From the NCBI GenBank assembly GCA_947626515.1, contig CANQSL010000010.1:1-35561 (forward strand): 35,561 nt of DNA, given 5' to 3'. The stretch comes from an uncultured Bacilli bacterium (GTDB lineage: Bacteria; Bacillota_I; Bacilli_A; RF39; UBA660). Below, piece after piece: positions 6,959 through 15,050 of the stretch. The position numbers were made by a program, and so were the translations under genes. A model generated the notes under the pieces. The model did no database searches. It was not told the DNA's origin and was given only the letters and a program-made list of their open reading frames with translations. Numbering within the stretch: the stretch's first letter is position 1; every line of letters starts with the position of its first letter.

Positions 6959-8665
6959 ATGAAGAACATAATAAACAAAGTTGGGGTAATTGGTTTAATA
7001 ATAGCAATGTTAGTTCCTTTTGTAGAAGTTCCTGTTGTAAATGCCTTAGAAGATGGTTGTACTAGACATCTACAATCTTATTTCTTCTTAGATTTCTTTT
7101 CTACAGCACAAGCTTATGATAGTGATAGAAAAGTATATGATAGTACTACAGGGAAAACTTATTATACCGATGGATATACAACATATACTAACTTCCCATT
7201 TGTCTTTGATACAGCAACAGATGGAGAAAAGGTAACAGTTGAATCAATTGATTTTTATAATTTATCTGATAAAACTGATAGTAAATATGATGATGATAAA
7301 TATCCAGATGATTTATTAAATTATTGGGATAGATATAACAGGTTAGTTGTTTCACAAAATGAATCAAGTGGTTCAATTAAGAGATCAGCAAAATATTGTA
7401 ATACTAAAACAGGAAGAGGATGCTCAGAATACAATTTAAAAGGTGGAGCATTAGTAAGTACGCCAGCTAAACGTGAAGAAGATTATTATGATACTATAAC
7501 TGATTTGATACACGGCGTATGGGCAAGACAAAGTGCAACTGGTACTATGGAAATAATGGATTGGGAAAAAACTGATCCAAAAGATGGAGTTGAGTATTCA
7601 TATCAATATGCCTTTAGTAAAGATGCAGTAGATGAAATGAAGGCATCAATCGGTACTGCAAAATTTGAAGGTGGAAGCGATAGAGATGGCTATAAATTTA
7701 GCGATGGAAATGAAGATTTGAGTGCTGACTATTTAAATGATATATTAAGTGATGTTGAAGGTGCACTTGACGATAATAGATTATGGGAAGATGAAGGAGA
7801 ATACTTCTTACCATTAAGTATCACTAGAAAAATTGACAAGGCTGAAGTTTTTGATCAAGCATACTATTATATAGTATTAGGTCAAAATGCTTATTACTTC
7901 AGTACTTCAAAAGACAAATTAGAAAATAGCTTTAAAGCGTATAGTGATGCAGTAAATTACGGATTAGCAGAAGTAGATCTTGATACTTTAACAAAAGCTG
8001 CATCTGGAACTAGTAGTGGTGTCGACGAAAAAATAAAAAAAGAAGAAGATTCAGATATAGTTTCTATTAAATTTAAAGAAAATGGTCAAGAAGACAATGA
8101 TGAAACAGTTTATTTAATAAGTGTAAATGCAGACAAAATTGACGTTAATGAAACAGTTGAAGGTGAGTCTCAATTAGAAGTAAGACCATTTGAAAGTGAT
8201 GGTAAAACATATTATGCATTCCAATATTATTGGCCATTTGTATTCAATGTTGAATATACAGTATGTCCTACAAATGTATCTTCAGATGATCCTACAACTG
8301 AAGTATGGACTTTAAAATATGATGGAAACGTTGATGATAATTCAGTTTCTGGATTACCTAGTTCACAAACAGAACCAGTAGGAACAAAGATTACTGTTTC
8401 TAAAACTAAACCAAAAAGAAGTGGATATACATTCAAGGGATGGTGTGAAGATCCTAAAGGAAAGAAATGTTATGAAGCTGGAGATAAAATAAGTGATGAC
8501 GGTCCTGGAGTTAAATATTTATATGCTAACTGGGGAGAAGAAGGAACTAAAGATAATCCTCCAACTGGTGTAATATCTTATGTTATTGGATTTGCTGGTA
8601 TTGGGTTAATTGCTGGTGGAATTTATATAATAACAAAGAAAAAGAATTTCTTTAAACAAATTTAA
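6959..8665 (+). CDS. Sortase-type surface protein with NPPTG anchor and InlB-B-repeat-like domain
   Basis: This 568-residue protein is exported and probably attached to the cell wall. It starts with a signal peptide (positive NIINK, hydrophobic GLIIAMLVPF, probable cleavage after VNA). It ends with a sorting signal: NPPTG at about 533-537, a hydrophobic span and the basic tail KKKNFFKQI. A domain near residues 455-515 (PKRSGYTFKGWCEDP...YLYANW) resembles the Listeria-Bacteroides (InlB B) repeat. The large middle region is acidic and I do not recognise it. Codon choice looks somewhat less AT-biased than in the neighbours, which could reflect high expression. A leader hairpin precedes it and a strong terminator follows, so it is monocistronic. 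Confidence 0.82.
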   Translation: MKNIINKVGVIGLIIAMLVPFVEVPVVNALEDGCTRHLQSYFFLDFFSTAQAYDSDRKVYDSTTGKTYYTDGYTTYTNFPFVFDTATDGEKVTVESIDFYNLSDKTDSKYDDDKYPDDLLNYWDRYNRLVVSQNESSGSIKRSAKYCNTKTGRGCSEYNLKGGALVSTPAKREEDYYDTITDLIHGVWARQSATGTMEIMDWEKTDPKDGVEYSYQYAFSKDAVDEMKASIGTAKFEGGSDRDGYKFSDGNEDLSADYLNDILSDVEGALDDNRLWEDEGEYFLPLSITRKIDKAEVFDQAYYYIVLGQNAYYFSTSKDKLENSFKAYSDAVNYGLAEVDLDTLTKAASGTSSGVDEKIKKEEDSDIVSIKFKENGQEDNDETVYLISVNADKIDVNETVEGESQLEVRPFESDGKTYYAFQYYWPFVFNVEYTVCPTNVSSDDPTTEVWTLKYDGNVDDNSVSGLPSSQTEPVGTKITVSKTKPKRSGYTFKGWCEDPKGKKCYEAGDKISDDGPGVKYLYANWGEEGTKDNPPTGVISYVIGFAGIGLIAGGIYIITKKKNFFKQI

Positions 8666-8675
8666 TTAAAAAATT

Positions 8676-8701
8676 AAGTCTATTGTATAGACTTTTTTTT
8701 T
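8676..8701 (+). terminator. Rho-independent terminator
   Basis: AAGTCTA and TAGACTT pair tightly around a very small loop, followed by T9. It ends the surface protein transcript. Confidence 0.85.
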
Positions 8702-8716
8702 ATATAGTATTATAAT
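8688..8716 (+). promoter_or_regulatory. Promoter for the 8744-11411 operon
   Basis: TATAAT at 8711-8716 lies 17 bases after TAGACT (8688-8693), a 4/6 match to TTGACA that sits inside the right arm of the preceding terminator. Confidence 0.5.
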
Positions 8717-8743
8717 TATATTAAGATACGGAAGGTAGTAAAT

Positions 8744-9100
8744 ATGAAGAAGAATAAAATTATATTGAAACATTGTCCAAATTTTTATAATATTAAGAAT
8801 TATGAAGTAGATGAAGGAGATTATATCTCTTTAAAGTTAATTAATATATATGAAGATTATATTTTTAGTATTGATGAAAATAATGCTGAAAGTTTAAAGA
8901 AAATAGAAGAATTAGATAGTATTTTAAATAAGTATATTGAAGATTATACTTTTAGAAAAGAAATTAAGGGTGGATTACTTAAAATAAGAGTAAAAAAGGA
9001 TGCTAATATATTAGAAAGTATTGTAAATGGTATAATTGCTCTTTTTGATAAATATGAGGAATATTATACAAGAAATATATATTTTGCTAGATGGGTGTAA
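8744..9100 (+). CDS. Conserved-looking small cytoplasmic protein, unknown function
   Basis: I do not recognise this 118-residue protein. It has no signal peptide or membrane segment, is rich in Lys, Glu and Ile, and is predicted to be a mixed alpha/beta cytoplasmic protein. GGAAGG lies before the ATG. It is the first gene of a three-gene operon and is separated by only 3 bases from the Ig-like membrane protein. Its co-transcription with an LCP phosphotransferase suggests some role linked to the envelope, but nothing in the sequence names it. Confidence 0.65.
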   Translation: MKKNKIILKHCPNFYNIKNYEVDEGDYISLKLINIYEDYIFSIDENNAESLKKIEELDSILNKYIEDYTFRKEIKGGLLKIRVKKDANILESIVNGIIALFDKYEEYYTRNIYFARWV

Positions 9101-9103
9101 TTT

Positions 9104-9973
9104 ATGGATGATTTTTATTATGAAGAGAGTAATACAAAACACGTATTGATAAAATGTTTAATTATATTATTTATAATAGGTTTTTGTATTGGCTTTTTTT
9201 TATATCATAAAAATTCTAATACTATTAAATTAAAAAATATAACTATTGAGTTGGGTGATGAATTATCTAAGGATGTTAGTGATTATCTTTTGACTGGTGT
9301 TAAGAATTCTAATAGATATAAGTTAATTTTAAATGATGTAGATGTTAATTCTATTGGAACATATAATTATAAGGTTAAATATAATAAGAGTTCTAAGACT
9401 GGTAAAATTACTATAAAAGATACTAAAAAACCAGTAGTTACTACTGATAATATTACTATTGGTGTAAATGAGGATTTTGATTTATCTATACTAGTTAATA
9501 AATGTGAGGATTATTCGTTGCCTTGTAGTGTAAATTTAAAAGATCAAAATGATATGGAAAAGTTAAAAACTCCTGGAGAGTATAATATAAAGCTTATTAT
9601 TAGCGATGCTGCTGGGAATAGTGTAGAGTCTGAAAGTAAGATTACTGTTAGTGAAAATGCTTCTTTAGTTAGTGAAAAAACAAAAGATTTAACATATTAT
9701 ACAAATAGTGATAATGATAATAAGTTGGGTCATACATTATTTGTTAAATTTGATAAGGCTTTGTATGAAGATACTGAAGATTTTGAAAGTATTTATACTG
9801 ATTTAACATTGGAGGATTTTTCTAAGTATACTGATAAGTCAATATATACTACTAAGTTAATTAATGCTTATAATAAATATGGTTATGTTATAGGCATTCA
9901 GGTACTTGTGACATATGAAGATGGAACAACTGAGCTTTTAGAAAGAAATGTGGTAGATAATGAAGAAGAGTAG
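9104..9973 (+). CDS. Membrane-anchored protein with bacterial Ig-like (DUF5011-type) domains
   Basis: This 289-residue protein has a short acidic N-terminus, one transmembrane helix (CLIILFIIGFCIGFFLYH, about 18-35) and an extracellular part. That part contains one or two bacterial Ig-like domains. The segment from ITIELGDELSKDVSDYL to GTYNYKVKY is one beta-sandwich, and the segment KKPVVTTDNITIGVNEDFDLS...PGEYNIKLIISDAAGNSVES has the typical end of a DUF5011-like domain. The C-terminal 100 residues are not recognised. The gene overlaps the LCP gene by 14 bases, so the two are translationally coupled. A role as a surface scaffold or partner of the LCP enzyme is an inference from this coupling. 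Confidence 0.75.
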   Translation: MDDFYYEESNTKHVLIKCLIILFIIGFCIGFFLYHKNSNTIKLKNITIELGDELSKDVSDYLLTGVKNSNRYKLILNDVDVNSIGTYNYKVKYNKSSKTGKITIKDTKKPVVTTDNITIGVNEDFDLSILVNKCEDYSLPCSVNLKDQNDMEKLKTPGEYNIKLIISDAAGNSVESESKITVSENASLVSEKTKDLTYYTNSDNDNKLGHTLFVKFDKALYEDTEDFESIYTDLTLEDFSKYTDKSIYTTKLINAYNKYGYVIGIQVLVTYEDGTTELLERNVVDNEEE

Positions 9974-11411
9974 CAAAAAAAGAGGAACTAATCGTAAATT
10001 TTTTAATATTTTATCTATCTTATTAATTTTAACTGCTTTATTATCTATTGGTTTAATAATTTATTTTGATATACTTCCAATTGAATATTTATCTATTTTT
10101 ATAGTTGTAACTATTTTAATAGTATTGGCTTTATTTAAATTATTAAATAATAAAAAGTTAAAGATATGGGTAAAAAGTATTTTTTCTTTTATATCTATTA
10201 TATTTGTAATAATATTTTTAATGATTAGTTTATATTCATTTGGAACCTTCTCTTTCTTTTCTAATATATTAGATAGAGGTATAAGAAGTGATAATTATTC
10301 ACTATATGTTTTGAAAGATAGTGGATATAAAGATGTTAAGGATTTAAATGATTTAATAATATCTGTAACTAATAAAGATGAAGAAGGTATGAGCAAAGCT
10401 ATAGATAAGTTATCTACAAAGATCGAATTTAATATGGCTGAAACTGATACATTGACTGAATCGTTAGATTCTTTATTATCTAAAGAAGTTGATGCAATAT
10501 TTGCTTTAGATTCTAATATGGATATATTATTGGAAGATAATGAAAAATATAAAGATTTGGAGAAAATTTATACTGTAACTATTACGACTAAAGTAAAGAC
10601 ATTAGATAGTGATAAAGATGTTTCAAAAGATAATTTTATAATATATATAAGTGGAATAGATATTACTGGAAAAGTAGCTTCTAAAGCCAGAAGTGATGTT
10701 AATATTTTAGTAGCGGTTAATCCAAAAGACAAGAAGATATTAATGGTAAATACTCCGAGAGACTTTTATATAGAATTGCCAACTAAGAAAGCTAAAGATA
10801 AGCTTACTCATGCTGGAGTTTATGGAATTGAGGAATCTATTGGAGCTTTGGAACAGTTATATGATATAAATATAGATTATTATTCTAGGGTTAATTTTAC
10901 GACATTTGTTAATATCGTAGAAAGTTTAAATGGTATAACAGTTGATGTTCCTTTAAGTTTTTGTGAACAAACTTCTGCAAGATCTTCAGCTAGAGTATGT
11001 TTACAAAAGGGAGTGCAAACTTTAAATGGTGAACAAGCTTTAGCTTTAGCTAGAACAAGACATACTCTTCAAAATGGTGATAGGGATAGAATTAAAAATC
11101 AATTATTGGTTTTAAATGGTATAATGGATAAAGCTATGAGTCCAAGTATTATAGTTAATTATAATAAATTATTGAGTAGTATGTCTAATTATATGCTTAC
11201 TAATATTGATCAAAAGAGTATAACTAAATTGATAAAAAAACAAATAAAATCTAATACTGAATGGGAAGTTAAGACATTTACAACAGAAGGTAAAGATCAA
11301 TTTAATACAACATATTCAACTGGAAGCTATAGAGTATATGTAATGGATCCAGATATGGAAAGCGTAAATCAAGCAAAAATATTATTTAAAGAAATTTTTA
11401 ATAAGCAATAA
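9960..11411 (+). CDS. LytR-CpsA-Psr (LCP) family cell-wall polymer transferase
   Basis: LCP proteins transfer undecaprenyl-linked glycopolymers (teichoic acids, capsule) to peptidoglycan on the outside of the membrane. Three N-terminal hydrophobic segments lie at about 15-36, 43-62 and 72-95. A region at about 110-215 (YSLYVLKDSGYKDVKDLNDL...VDAIFALDS) recalls part of a periplasmic binding-protein fold. The LCP domain runs from about 225 to the end, with the family motifs ARSDVNILVAV, VNTPRDFYIELP, LTHAGVYG, GITVDVP, LNGEQALALARTRH and NGDRDRIKNQ. The Asp and Arg residues that bind the lipid pyrophosphate are present (D246, R267, the DRDR segment). The three-helix N-terminus and inserted domain are more elaborate than in classical LytR. 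Confidence 0.88.
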   Translation: MKKSSKKRGTNRKFFNILSILLILTALLSIGLIIYFDILPIEYLSIFIVVTILIVLALFKLLNNKKLKIWVKSIFSFISIIFVIIFLMISLYSFGTFSFFSNILDRGIRSDNYSLYVLKDSGYKDVKDLNDLIISVTNKDEEGMSKAIDKLSTKIEFNMAETDTLTESLDSLLSKEVDAIFALDSNMDILLEDNEKYKDLEKIYTVTITTKVKTLDSDKDVSKDNFIIYISGIDITGKVASKARSDVNILVAVNPKDKKILMVNTPRDFYIELPTKKAKDKLTHAGVYGIEESIGALEQLYDINIDYYSRVNFTTFVNIVESLNGITVDVPLSFCEQTSARSSARVCLQKGVQTLNGEQALALARTRHTLQNGDRDRIKNQLLVLNGIMDKAMSPSIIVNYNKLLSSMSNYMLTNIDQKSITKLIKKQIKSNTEWEVKTFTTEGKDQFNTTYSTGSYRVYVMDPDMESVNQAKILFKEIFNKQ

Positions 11412-11428
11412 TTTAATTGCTTATTTTT
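11400..11428 (+). terminator. Rho-independent terminator overlapping the LCP stop codon
   Basis: A 10-bp perfect stem, AATAAGCAAT with ATTGCTTATT, with a 6-base loop and a T5 tract. The stop codon of the LCP gene lies inside the hairpin. Confidence 0.8.
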
Positions 11429-11430
11429 AA

Positions 11431-11459
11431 TTGACTAATATAAATAAATGTGATTTAAT
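11431..11459 (+). promoter_or_regulatory. Extended -10 promoter for the 11488 gene
   Basis: TTGACT (11431-11436), 17 bases, then TTTAAT (11454-11459) preceded by TGA as an extended -10. The track's TTG start at 11431 is the first base of this -35 box. Confidence 0.65.
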
Positions 11460-11487
11460 AAAATTTATAAGAAAAGGAAAATACAAT

Positions 11488-12045
11488 ATGGAAAAAGAAC
11501 TTTATGATATGTCTAAAGATGAATTATTGAATAGAATAAATGCTTTGGAAGCTGAACTAACATATGAAGAGATAAAAAAAGGTAATAATGGTGTAATTTT
11601 AGCAAATTTAGTTTTGGTTTTAATTGCAATTATATTAGGAGGAAGTTTATATCCTAATTTATTTACTCCGTTTCTTATAATGGGAGGTTTAACTGCAAGT
11701 TTTTGTTTAAATTTTGTTTTAAGATTAATTGAATCAAATAAAATTTGTAAAAATAAAATTAAAGAAAAAGATGAAGCTACTAATCAATTAGAAAATATAA
11801 TTACTTTAGATTATGAAAAAAAGAGTCATGAAATAGAACAGGATATAAGCAACGTTATGTCTAATGAAGCTTATTATGAGAATAAACAAAAGTTATTAAA
11901 TATTTTAAAAGAATATAGGAATACTTTAGAAAATTATAATATAACAAAAAATTTAAAATATTTAGATAATGAAATAAATAGTCAAGATTTTGATATGGAA
12001 ACTATTAAGTATGTTTTAAATAAACAAAAGATTAAAAAACCGTAA
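11488..12045 (+). CDS. Two-helix membrane protein with flanking coiled coils, unknown function
   Basis: I place the start at the ATG at 11488 because the track start at 11431 coincides with a -35 box and AAAAGGA precedes 11488. The 185-residue protein begins with a short heptad-like segment (MSKDELLNRINALEAELTYEE). It continues with two adjacent hydrophobic helices (ILANLVLVLIAIILGGSLY and FTPFLIMGGLTASFCLNFVL) and then a long Lys/Glu-rich helical C-terminus. This suggests a hairpin membrane protein with both ends in the cytoplasm. No family is recognised. It is monocistronic, with its own promoter and a terminator right after the stop. Confidence 0.7.
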   Translation: MEKELYDMSKDELLNRINALEAELTYEEIKKGNNGVILANLVLVLIAIILGGSLYPNLFTPFLIMGGLTASFCLNFVLRLIESNKICKNKIKEKDEATNQLENIITLDYEKKSHEIEQDISNVMSNEAYYENKQKLLNILKEYRNTLENYNITKNLKYLDNEINSQDFDMETIKYVLNKQKIKKP

Positions 12046-12071
12046 GAGATTATATTTACGGTATTTATTTT
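12039..12071 (+). terminator. Probable terminator
   Basis: ACCGTAA pairs with TTACGGT and is followed by a T-rich but interrupted tract. The stop codon of the upstream gene is in the left arm. The 95 bases up to the LysR gene also hold an orphan AAAGGAG with no usable start codon behind it. Confidence 0.5.
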
Positions 12072-12140
12072 AAATATTATTATAAAAAATAAGAAAGGAG
12101 TAATTTGTAATATTATAAAAATATATTGCAAAAATGATTT

Positions 12141-13022
12141 ATGAAAGATAATGAAATTTTAGCAGATTTGTCTTTATATAAGTTATTTTATTTAGTATGT
12201 CAAAATGGTAGCTTTTCTAAAACAGCATCTATATTAAATTTAACACAGCCAAGTGTAAGTTACAATATTAAAAAATTAGAAATTGAATTAGGCGTTACTT
12301 TATTTGAGCGTGGAAATACTTTAATAATGACACCAGAAGCAGAACAATTATTACCATATGTGGAAGAAGCTTTAAATAGTATAAAAATAGGTGAAAAAAA
12401 GTTAAATGATTTAATTAGCTTAAGAAGAGGTCAAATATCAATTGGTATTCCGTCACATATTGGAGTTTTTTTATTAACTGATATAATTAAAAAATTTAAT
12501 AATAAGTATCCTAATATTAAAATTAAAGTTATATGCAAATCGACAAAGGAATTATTTAGACTTCTAAATTTGAATGAAATAGATATTATAGTTGATTGTT
12601 CTCCACTCGAAGAGACAAATCGAGAATTAGTTATAAAAAAAATAACAAAAGAAAAATGTGCACTAGCATGTAATATTAATAATAAGGAACTCCTAAATAA
12701 AGTAATTAATTTAAAAGATATATCTAATTATCCTTTGATTGTTCCATTAAGAACTTCTAGCAGTACCAAAATGCTTATTTCAGTATTTGAAAAAGAAAAG
12801 GTTTTATTTGATCCAACTTTTGAAATAGCAACAAGTGATATGATAGCTGAAATGGTTGATCAAAGGATTGGTATAGGATTTTTATTCGAAAAAACTATAG
12901 AAAAATATCCAAATTTAAAAAAGATAAATATTACTTGTGATTTTCCAGAATTTGATATCTTTTTATTATACAAAAACTTTTTAATGACACCAGCTGTGCA
13001 AGAATTTATTAGATTTTTTTAA
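12141..13022 (+). CDS. LysR-family transcriptional regulator
   Basis: This 293-residue protein has the LysR N-terminal winged helix-turn-helix (FYLVCQNGSFSKTASILNLTQPSVSYNIKKLE, residues about 12-44) and a periplasmic-binding-like effector domain from about residue 93 (QISIGIPSHIG...). It is predicted to bind DNA as a tetramer and respond to a small ligand. The ATG at 12141 has an in-frame TGA two codons upstream, so no longer N-terminus is possible, yet it lacks a good Shine-Dalgarno. The nearest AAAGGAG is about 40 bases away. The gene lies directly before the radical SAM operon in the same direction, with an inverted repeat between them, so it is a candidate regulator of that operon. Confidence 0.88.
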   Translation: MKDNEILADLSLYKLFYLVCQNGSFSKTASILNLTQPSVSYNIKKLEIELGVTLFERGNTLIMTPEAEQLLPYVEEALNSIKIGEKKLNDLISLRRGQISIGIPSHIGVFLLTDIIKKFNNKYPNIKIKVICKSTKELFRLLNLNEIDIIVDCSPLEETNRELVIKKITKEKCALACNINNKELLNKVINLKDISNYPLIVPLRTSSSTKMLISVFEKEKVLFDPTFEIATSDMIAEMVDQRIGIGFLFEKTIEKYPNLKKINITCDFPEFDIFLLYKNFLMTPAVQEFIRFF

Positions 13023-13029
13023 AAATATA

Positions 13030-13048
13030 CTATAAAAGAATTTTATAG
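13030..13048. promoter_or_regulatory. Inverted repeat, candidate LysR operator
   Basis: CTATAAAA-GAA-TTTTATAG is a perfect 8-bp inverted repeat between the LysR gene and the radical SAM operon. No T-tract follows, so it is not itself a terminator. LysR-type regulators bind AT-rich dyads in such positions. Confidence 0.4.
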
Positions 13049-13062
13049 GCAGTATAAAAAGC

Positions 13063-13103
13063 ATATAATTGATTTATATCATAAATCGTTATATACTTTT
13101 TTT
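13063..13103 (+). terminator. Terminator or attenuator directly before the radical SAM operon
   Basis: ATATAA-tt-GATTTAT pairs with ATAAATC-g-TTATAT around a 3-base loop, followed by AC and T7. The T-tract ends on the base before the GAGGTG ribosome binding site of the next gene, leaving no room for a promoter in between. It can end LysR transcription and would also have to be passed by any transcript entering the operon. Confidence 0.65.
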
Positions 13104-13115
13104 GAGGTGAAAAAA

Positions 13116-14189
13116 GTGAAATTTAATATAGGATGGGGAATTACAAATTGCTGTAATATGAATTGTAAATTTTGTTATAGTAAGGAAACTAGACAATTAA
13201 CAAAAGAAATTACTATAAATGATTGGATTAAATTCATAGATGAAAATTATGAAAAAATTGATTCAATTAATTATGGAACTGGAGAAAATGTAATAGATGA
13301 TGATTTTTTTGAATTTATAGAATATGTTAGACACAATTATCCAAAAATTACTCAATCTTTAACAACTAATGGATATTTATACGAAAAAGTAAGTTTAAAT
13401 AAGAGATTTTATAATATTTATAAAGAATGTATTGATGAAGTAGATGTATCTTTAGATTTTTCTGCTCCTGAAAAACATAATTATTTTAGAGGCCAAAATA
13501 AAGCGTATAATTGGGCTATAAATACTTTAGGAATGTTAAAAAAAGATAATAAAAAAGCTACAATAGTTTTTGTTGGAATTGAAGATACTATGTCAAAAGA
13601 AAATATAGATGGGTTATTTAAAATTGCAAAAGCTTACAATGCTTTGCTAAGATTAAATATATATAGACCAGTAAGTCAAGATATGACAATAAATGAGAGA
13701 TTTATTTTAAGTTATAAAACTTTAATAGAAACTTTAGAATATATTAATAATAAATATGAAGTTATTTCTATAAATGATATATTGCTAGGTAACATGTATG
13801 CTAAAGATTCTAATATTGAGGAAAATACTGGTATAAATAGCATAAGAATATTAGCCGATGGTAGTATTTGTCCCTCAACTTACTTGATAAGTGAAAATTA
13901 TAGAAATAAGTTTAATATTAAACAAAAAAATGTTTTATCCACGATAAAATTTGATGATTTTATTGAAGCACCCATACCTAAGGAATGTGAAAAGTGTGAA
14001 ATAAAAAATTCTTGTAGAGGAGGAGTATTTGATAGACGTTTATTATGGTATAACACTCTCTTAAAAAGAGATCCTTATTGTCCTTATGAAAATAATGATA
14101 TTTTAAATAAGGAACAAATTAAAATTTTAAAAAAAGATAGAATTTCAGTACATGATGGTTATTTGCCTACAATATTTTTTAAAAGCTAG
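13116..14189 (+). CDS. Radical SAM/SPASM-domain enzyme
   Basis: This 357-residue radical SAM enzyme has the cluster-binding motif CNMNCKFC (C13, C17, C20) close to the N-terminus and a cysteine-rich SPASM-like C-terminus (GSICPSTYL, CEKCEIKNSCRGG, DPYCPY) for auxiliary Fe-S clusters. I start it at the GTG at 13116 because the track's GTG at 13107 is part of the GAGGTG ribosome binding site. SPASM enzymes often modify peptides, but also act on other substrates such as sugars. No precursor peptide is visible nearby. It is the first gene of a tightly packed five-gene operon with nucleoside-type enzymes, so its substrate may be nucleoside-related. The product is unknown. Confidence 0.85.
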   Translation: MKFNIGWGITNCCNMNCKFCYSKETRQLTKEITINDWIKFIDENYEKIDSINYGTGENVIDDDFFEFIEYVRHNYPKITQSLTTNGYLYEKVSLNKRFYNIYKECIDEVDVSLDFSAPEKHNYFRGQNKAYNWAINTLGMLKKDNKKATIVFVGIEDTMSKENIDGLFKIAKAYNALLRLNIYRPVSQDMTINERFILSYKTLIETLEYINNKYEVISINDILLGNMYAKDSNIEENTGINSIRILADGSICPSTYLISENYRNKFNIKQKNVLSTIKFDDFIEAPIPKECEKCEIKNSCRGGVFDRRLLWYNTLLKRDPYCPYENNDILNKEQIKILKKDRISVHDGYLPTIFFKS

Positions 14190-14198
14190 GGAGGAATT

Positions 14199-15038
14199 AT
14201 GTTAGAAGATTTTAAACCAGAAATTGTAATTATTTTAAGAAGTGATGAAATAATAAAAAAATTTAAGTTAAAACGAGTTACGATAAATACTTCTTTTGGA
14301 CCAGTACATAGATGCTATATAGGATATGTATATAACGTTCCTATATTAATTATTTATGGACGCTTTAATGGTGAAAAGGTTCCTTCTAATCAAATAAATT
14401 ATCAACAAACAATTGAAGTTGTTAAAATAGTTGGAGCAAATAAGCTTATAGGTACATTTGTAGTAGGTGGAATTAATCCAAAAATGCCACAGGGAAGTGT
14501 TTATATATTAGGTGATTTAATTGGCATAGGAAATTATGATATAAAATGGAATCAAACTGTTCCATTTCACAATGCTGAAATGTATGAACCATTTTGCTCA
14601 AATTTATCAAATCAATTATTAGAAGCATCAAAAAAAATGCCATTTCTTGTTAAAGATAAGGCAATATATGTTTGTTTTCATGGATATCCAAGAATAGAAA
14701 CAAAATCTGAACTAGAATTTTATAATAAAATGGGATGGGATATTGTTGGTCAAACTTGTGATCCAGAAGCTACTTTAGCTAGATTAAATCAAATTTGTTA
14801 TGCTGGTGTAGCTGTTCAGATTGATGACCCTAGTGGAAGATTAAATTATATTGAAAATTTAAAACAAAATAAAGAAACTGTTACTTATGTAGAGGATATA
14901 AAATCTTGTAGAGAAAGAACCACAAAAATTATACTACAATTTTTAAAAAATTATAGAAAATATGATTGTGACGTTTGTAATAAAATGATAAGAAAAAATA
15001 AAAATTTTAGAGAGTTTCCAGATTATTTTTATGAATAA
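14199..15038 (+). CDS. PNP/MTAP-family nucleoside phosphorylase-like protein
   Basis: This 279-residue protein belongs to the purine nucleoside phosphorylase/methylthioadenosine phosphorylase superfamily, which cleaves the glycosidic bond of nucleosides with phosphate. Visible landmarks are the GTFVVGGINPKMPQGSVYIL segment, corresponding to the strand before the D-x-I...R region, and GYPRIETKSELEFYNKMGWD followed by CDPEATLARLNQICYAGVAV. The latter corresponds to the GPRF.T..E....GADVIGMT..PE..LARE...CYA motif of MTAP. It ends in a Lys- and Cys-containing tail (CDVCNKMIRKNKN). In this operon it could act on the nucleoside being built or remove 5'-deoxyadenosine made by the two radical SAM enzymes. 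Both ideas are inference. Confidence 0.75.
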   Translation: MLEDFKPEIVIILRSDEIIKKFKLKRVTINTSFGPVHRCYIGYVYNVPILIIYGRFNGEKVPSNQINYQQTIEVVKIVGANKLIGTFVVGGINPKMPQGSVYILGDLIGIGNYDIKWNQTVPFHNAEMYEPFCSNLSNQLLEASKKMPFLVKDKAIYVCFHGYPRIETKSELEFYNKMGWDIVGQTCDPEATLARLNQICYAGVAVQIDDPSGRLNYIENLKQNKETVTYVEDIKSCRERTTKIILQFLKNYRKYDCDVCNKMIRKNKNFREFPDYFYE

Positions 15039-15050
15039 AGGAGTGATAAT

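Noticed and set aside
13107-13115. GTG start at 13107 for the radical SAM gene
   Set aside because: This GTG is part of the GAGGTG Shine-Dalgarno sequence for the GTG at 13116.
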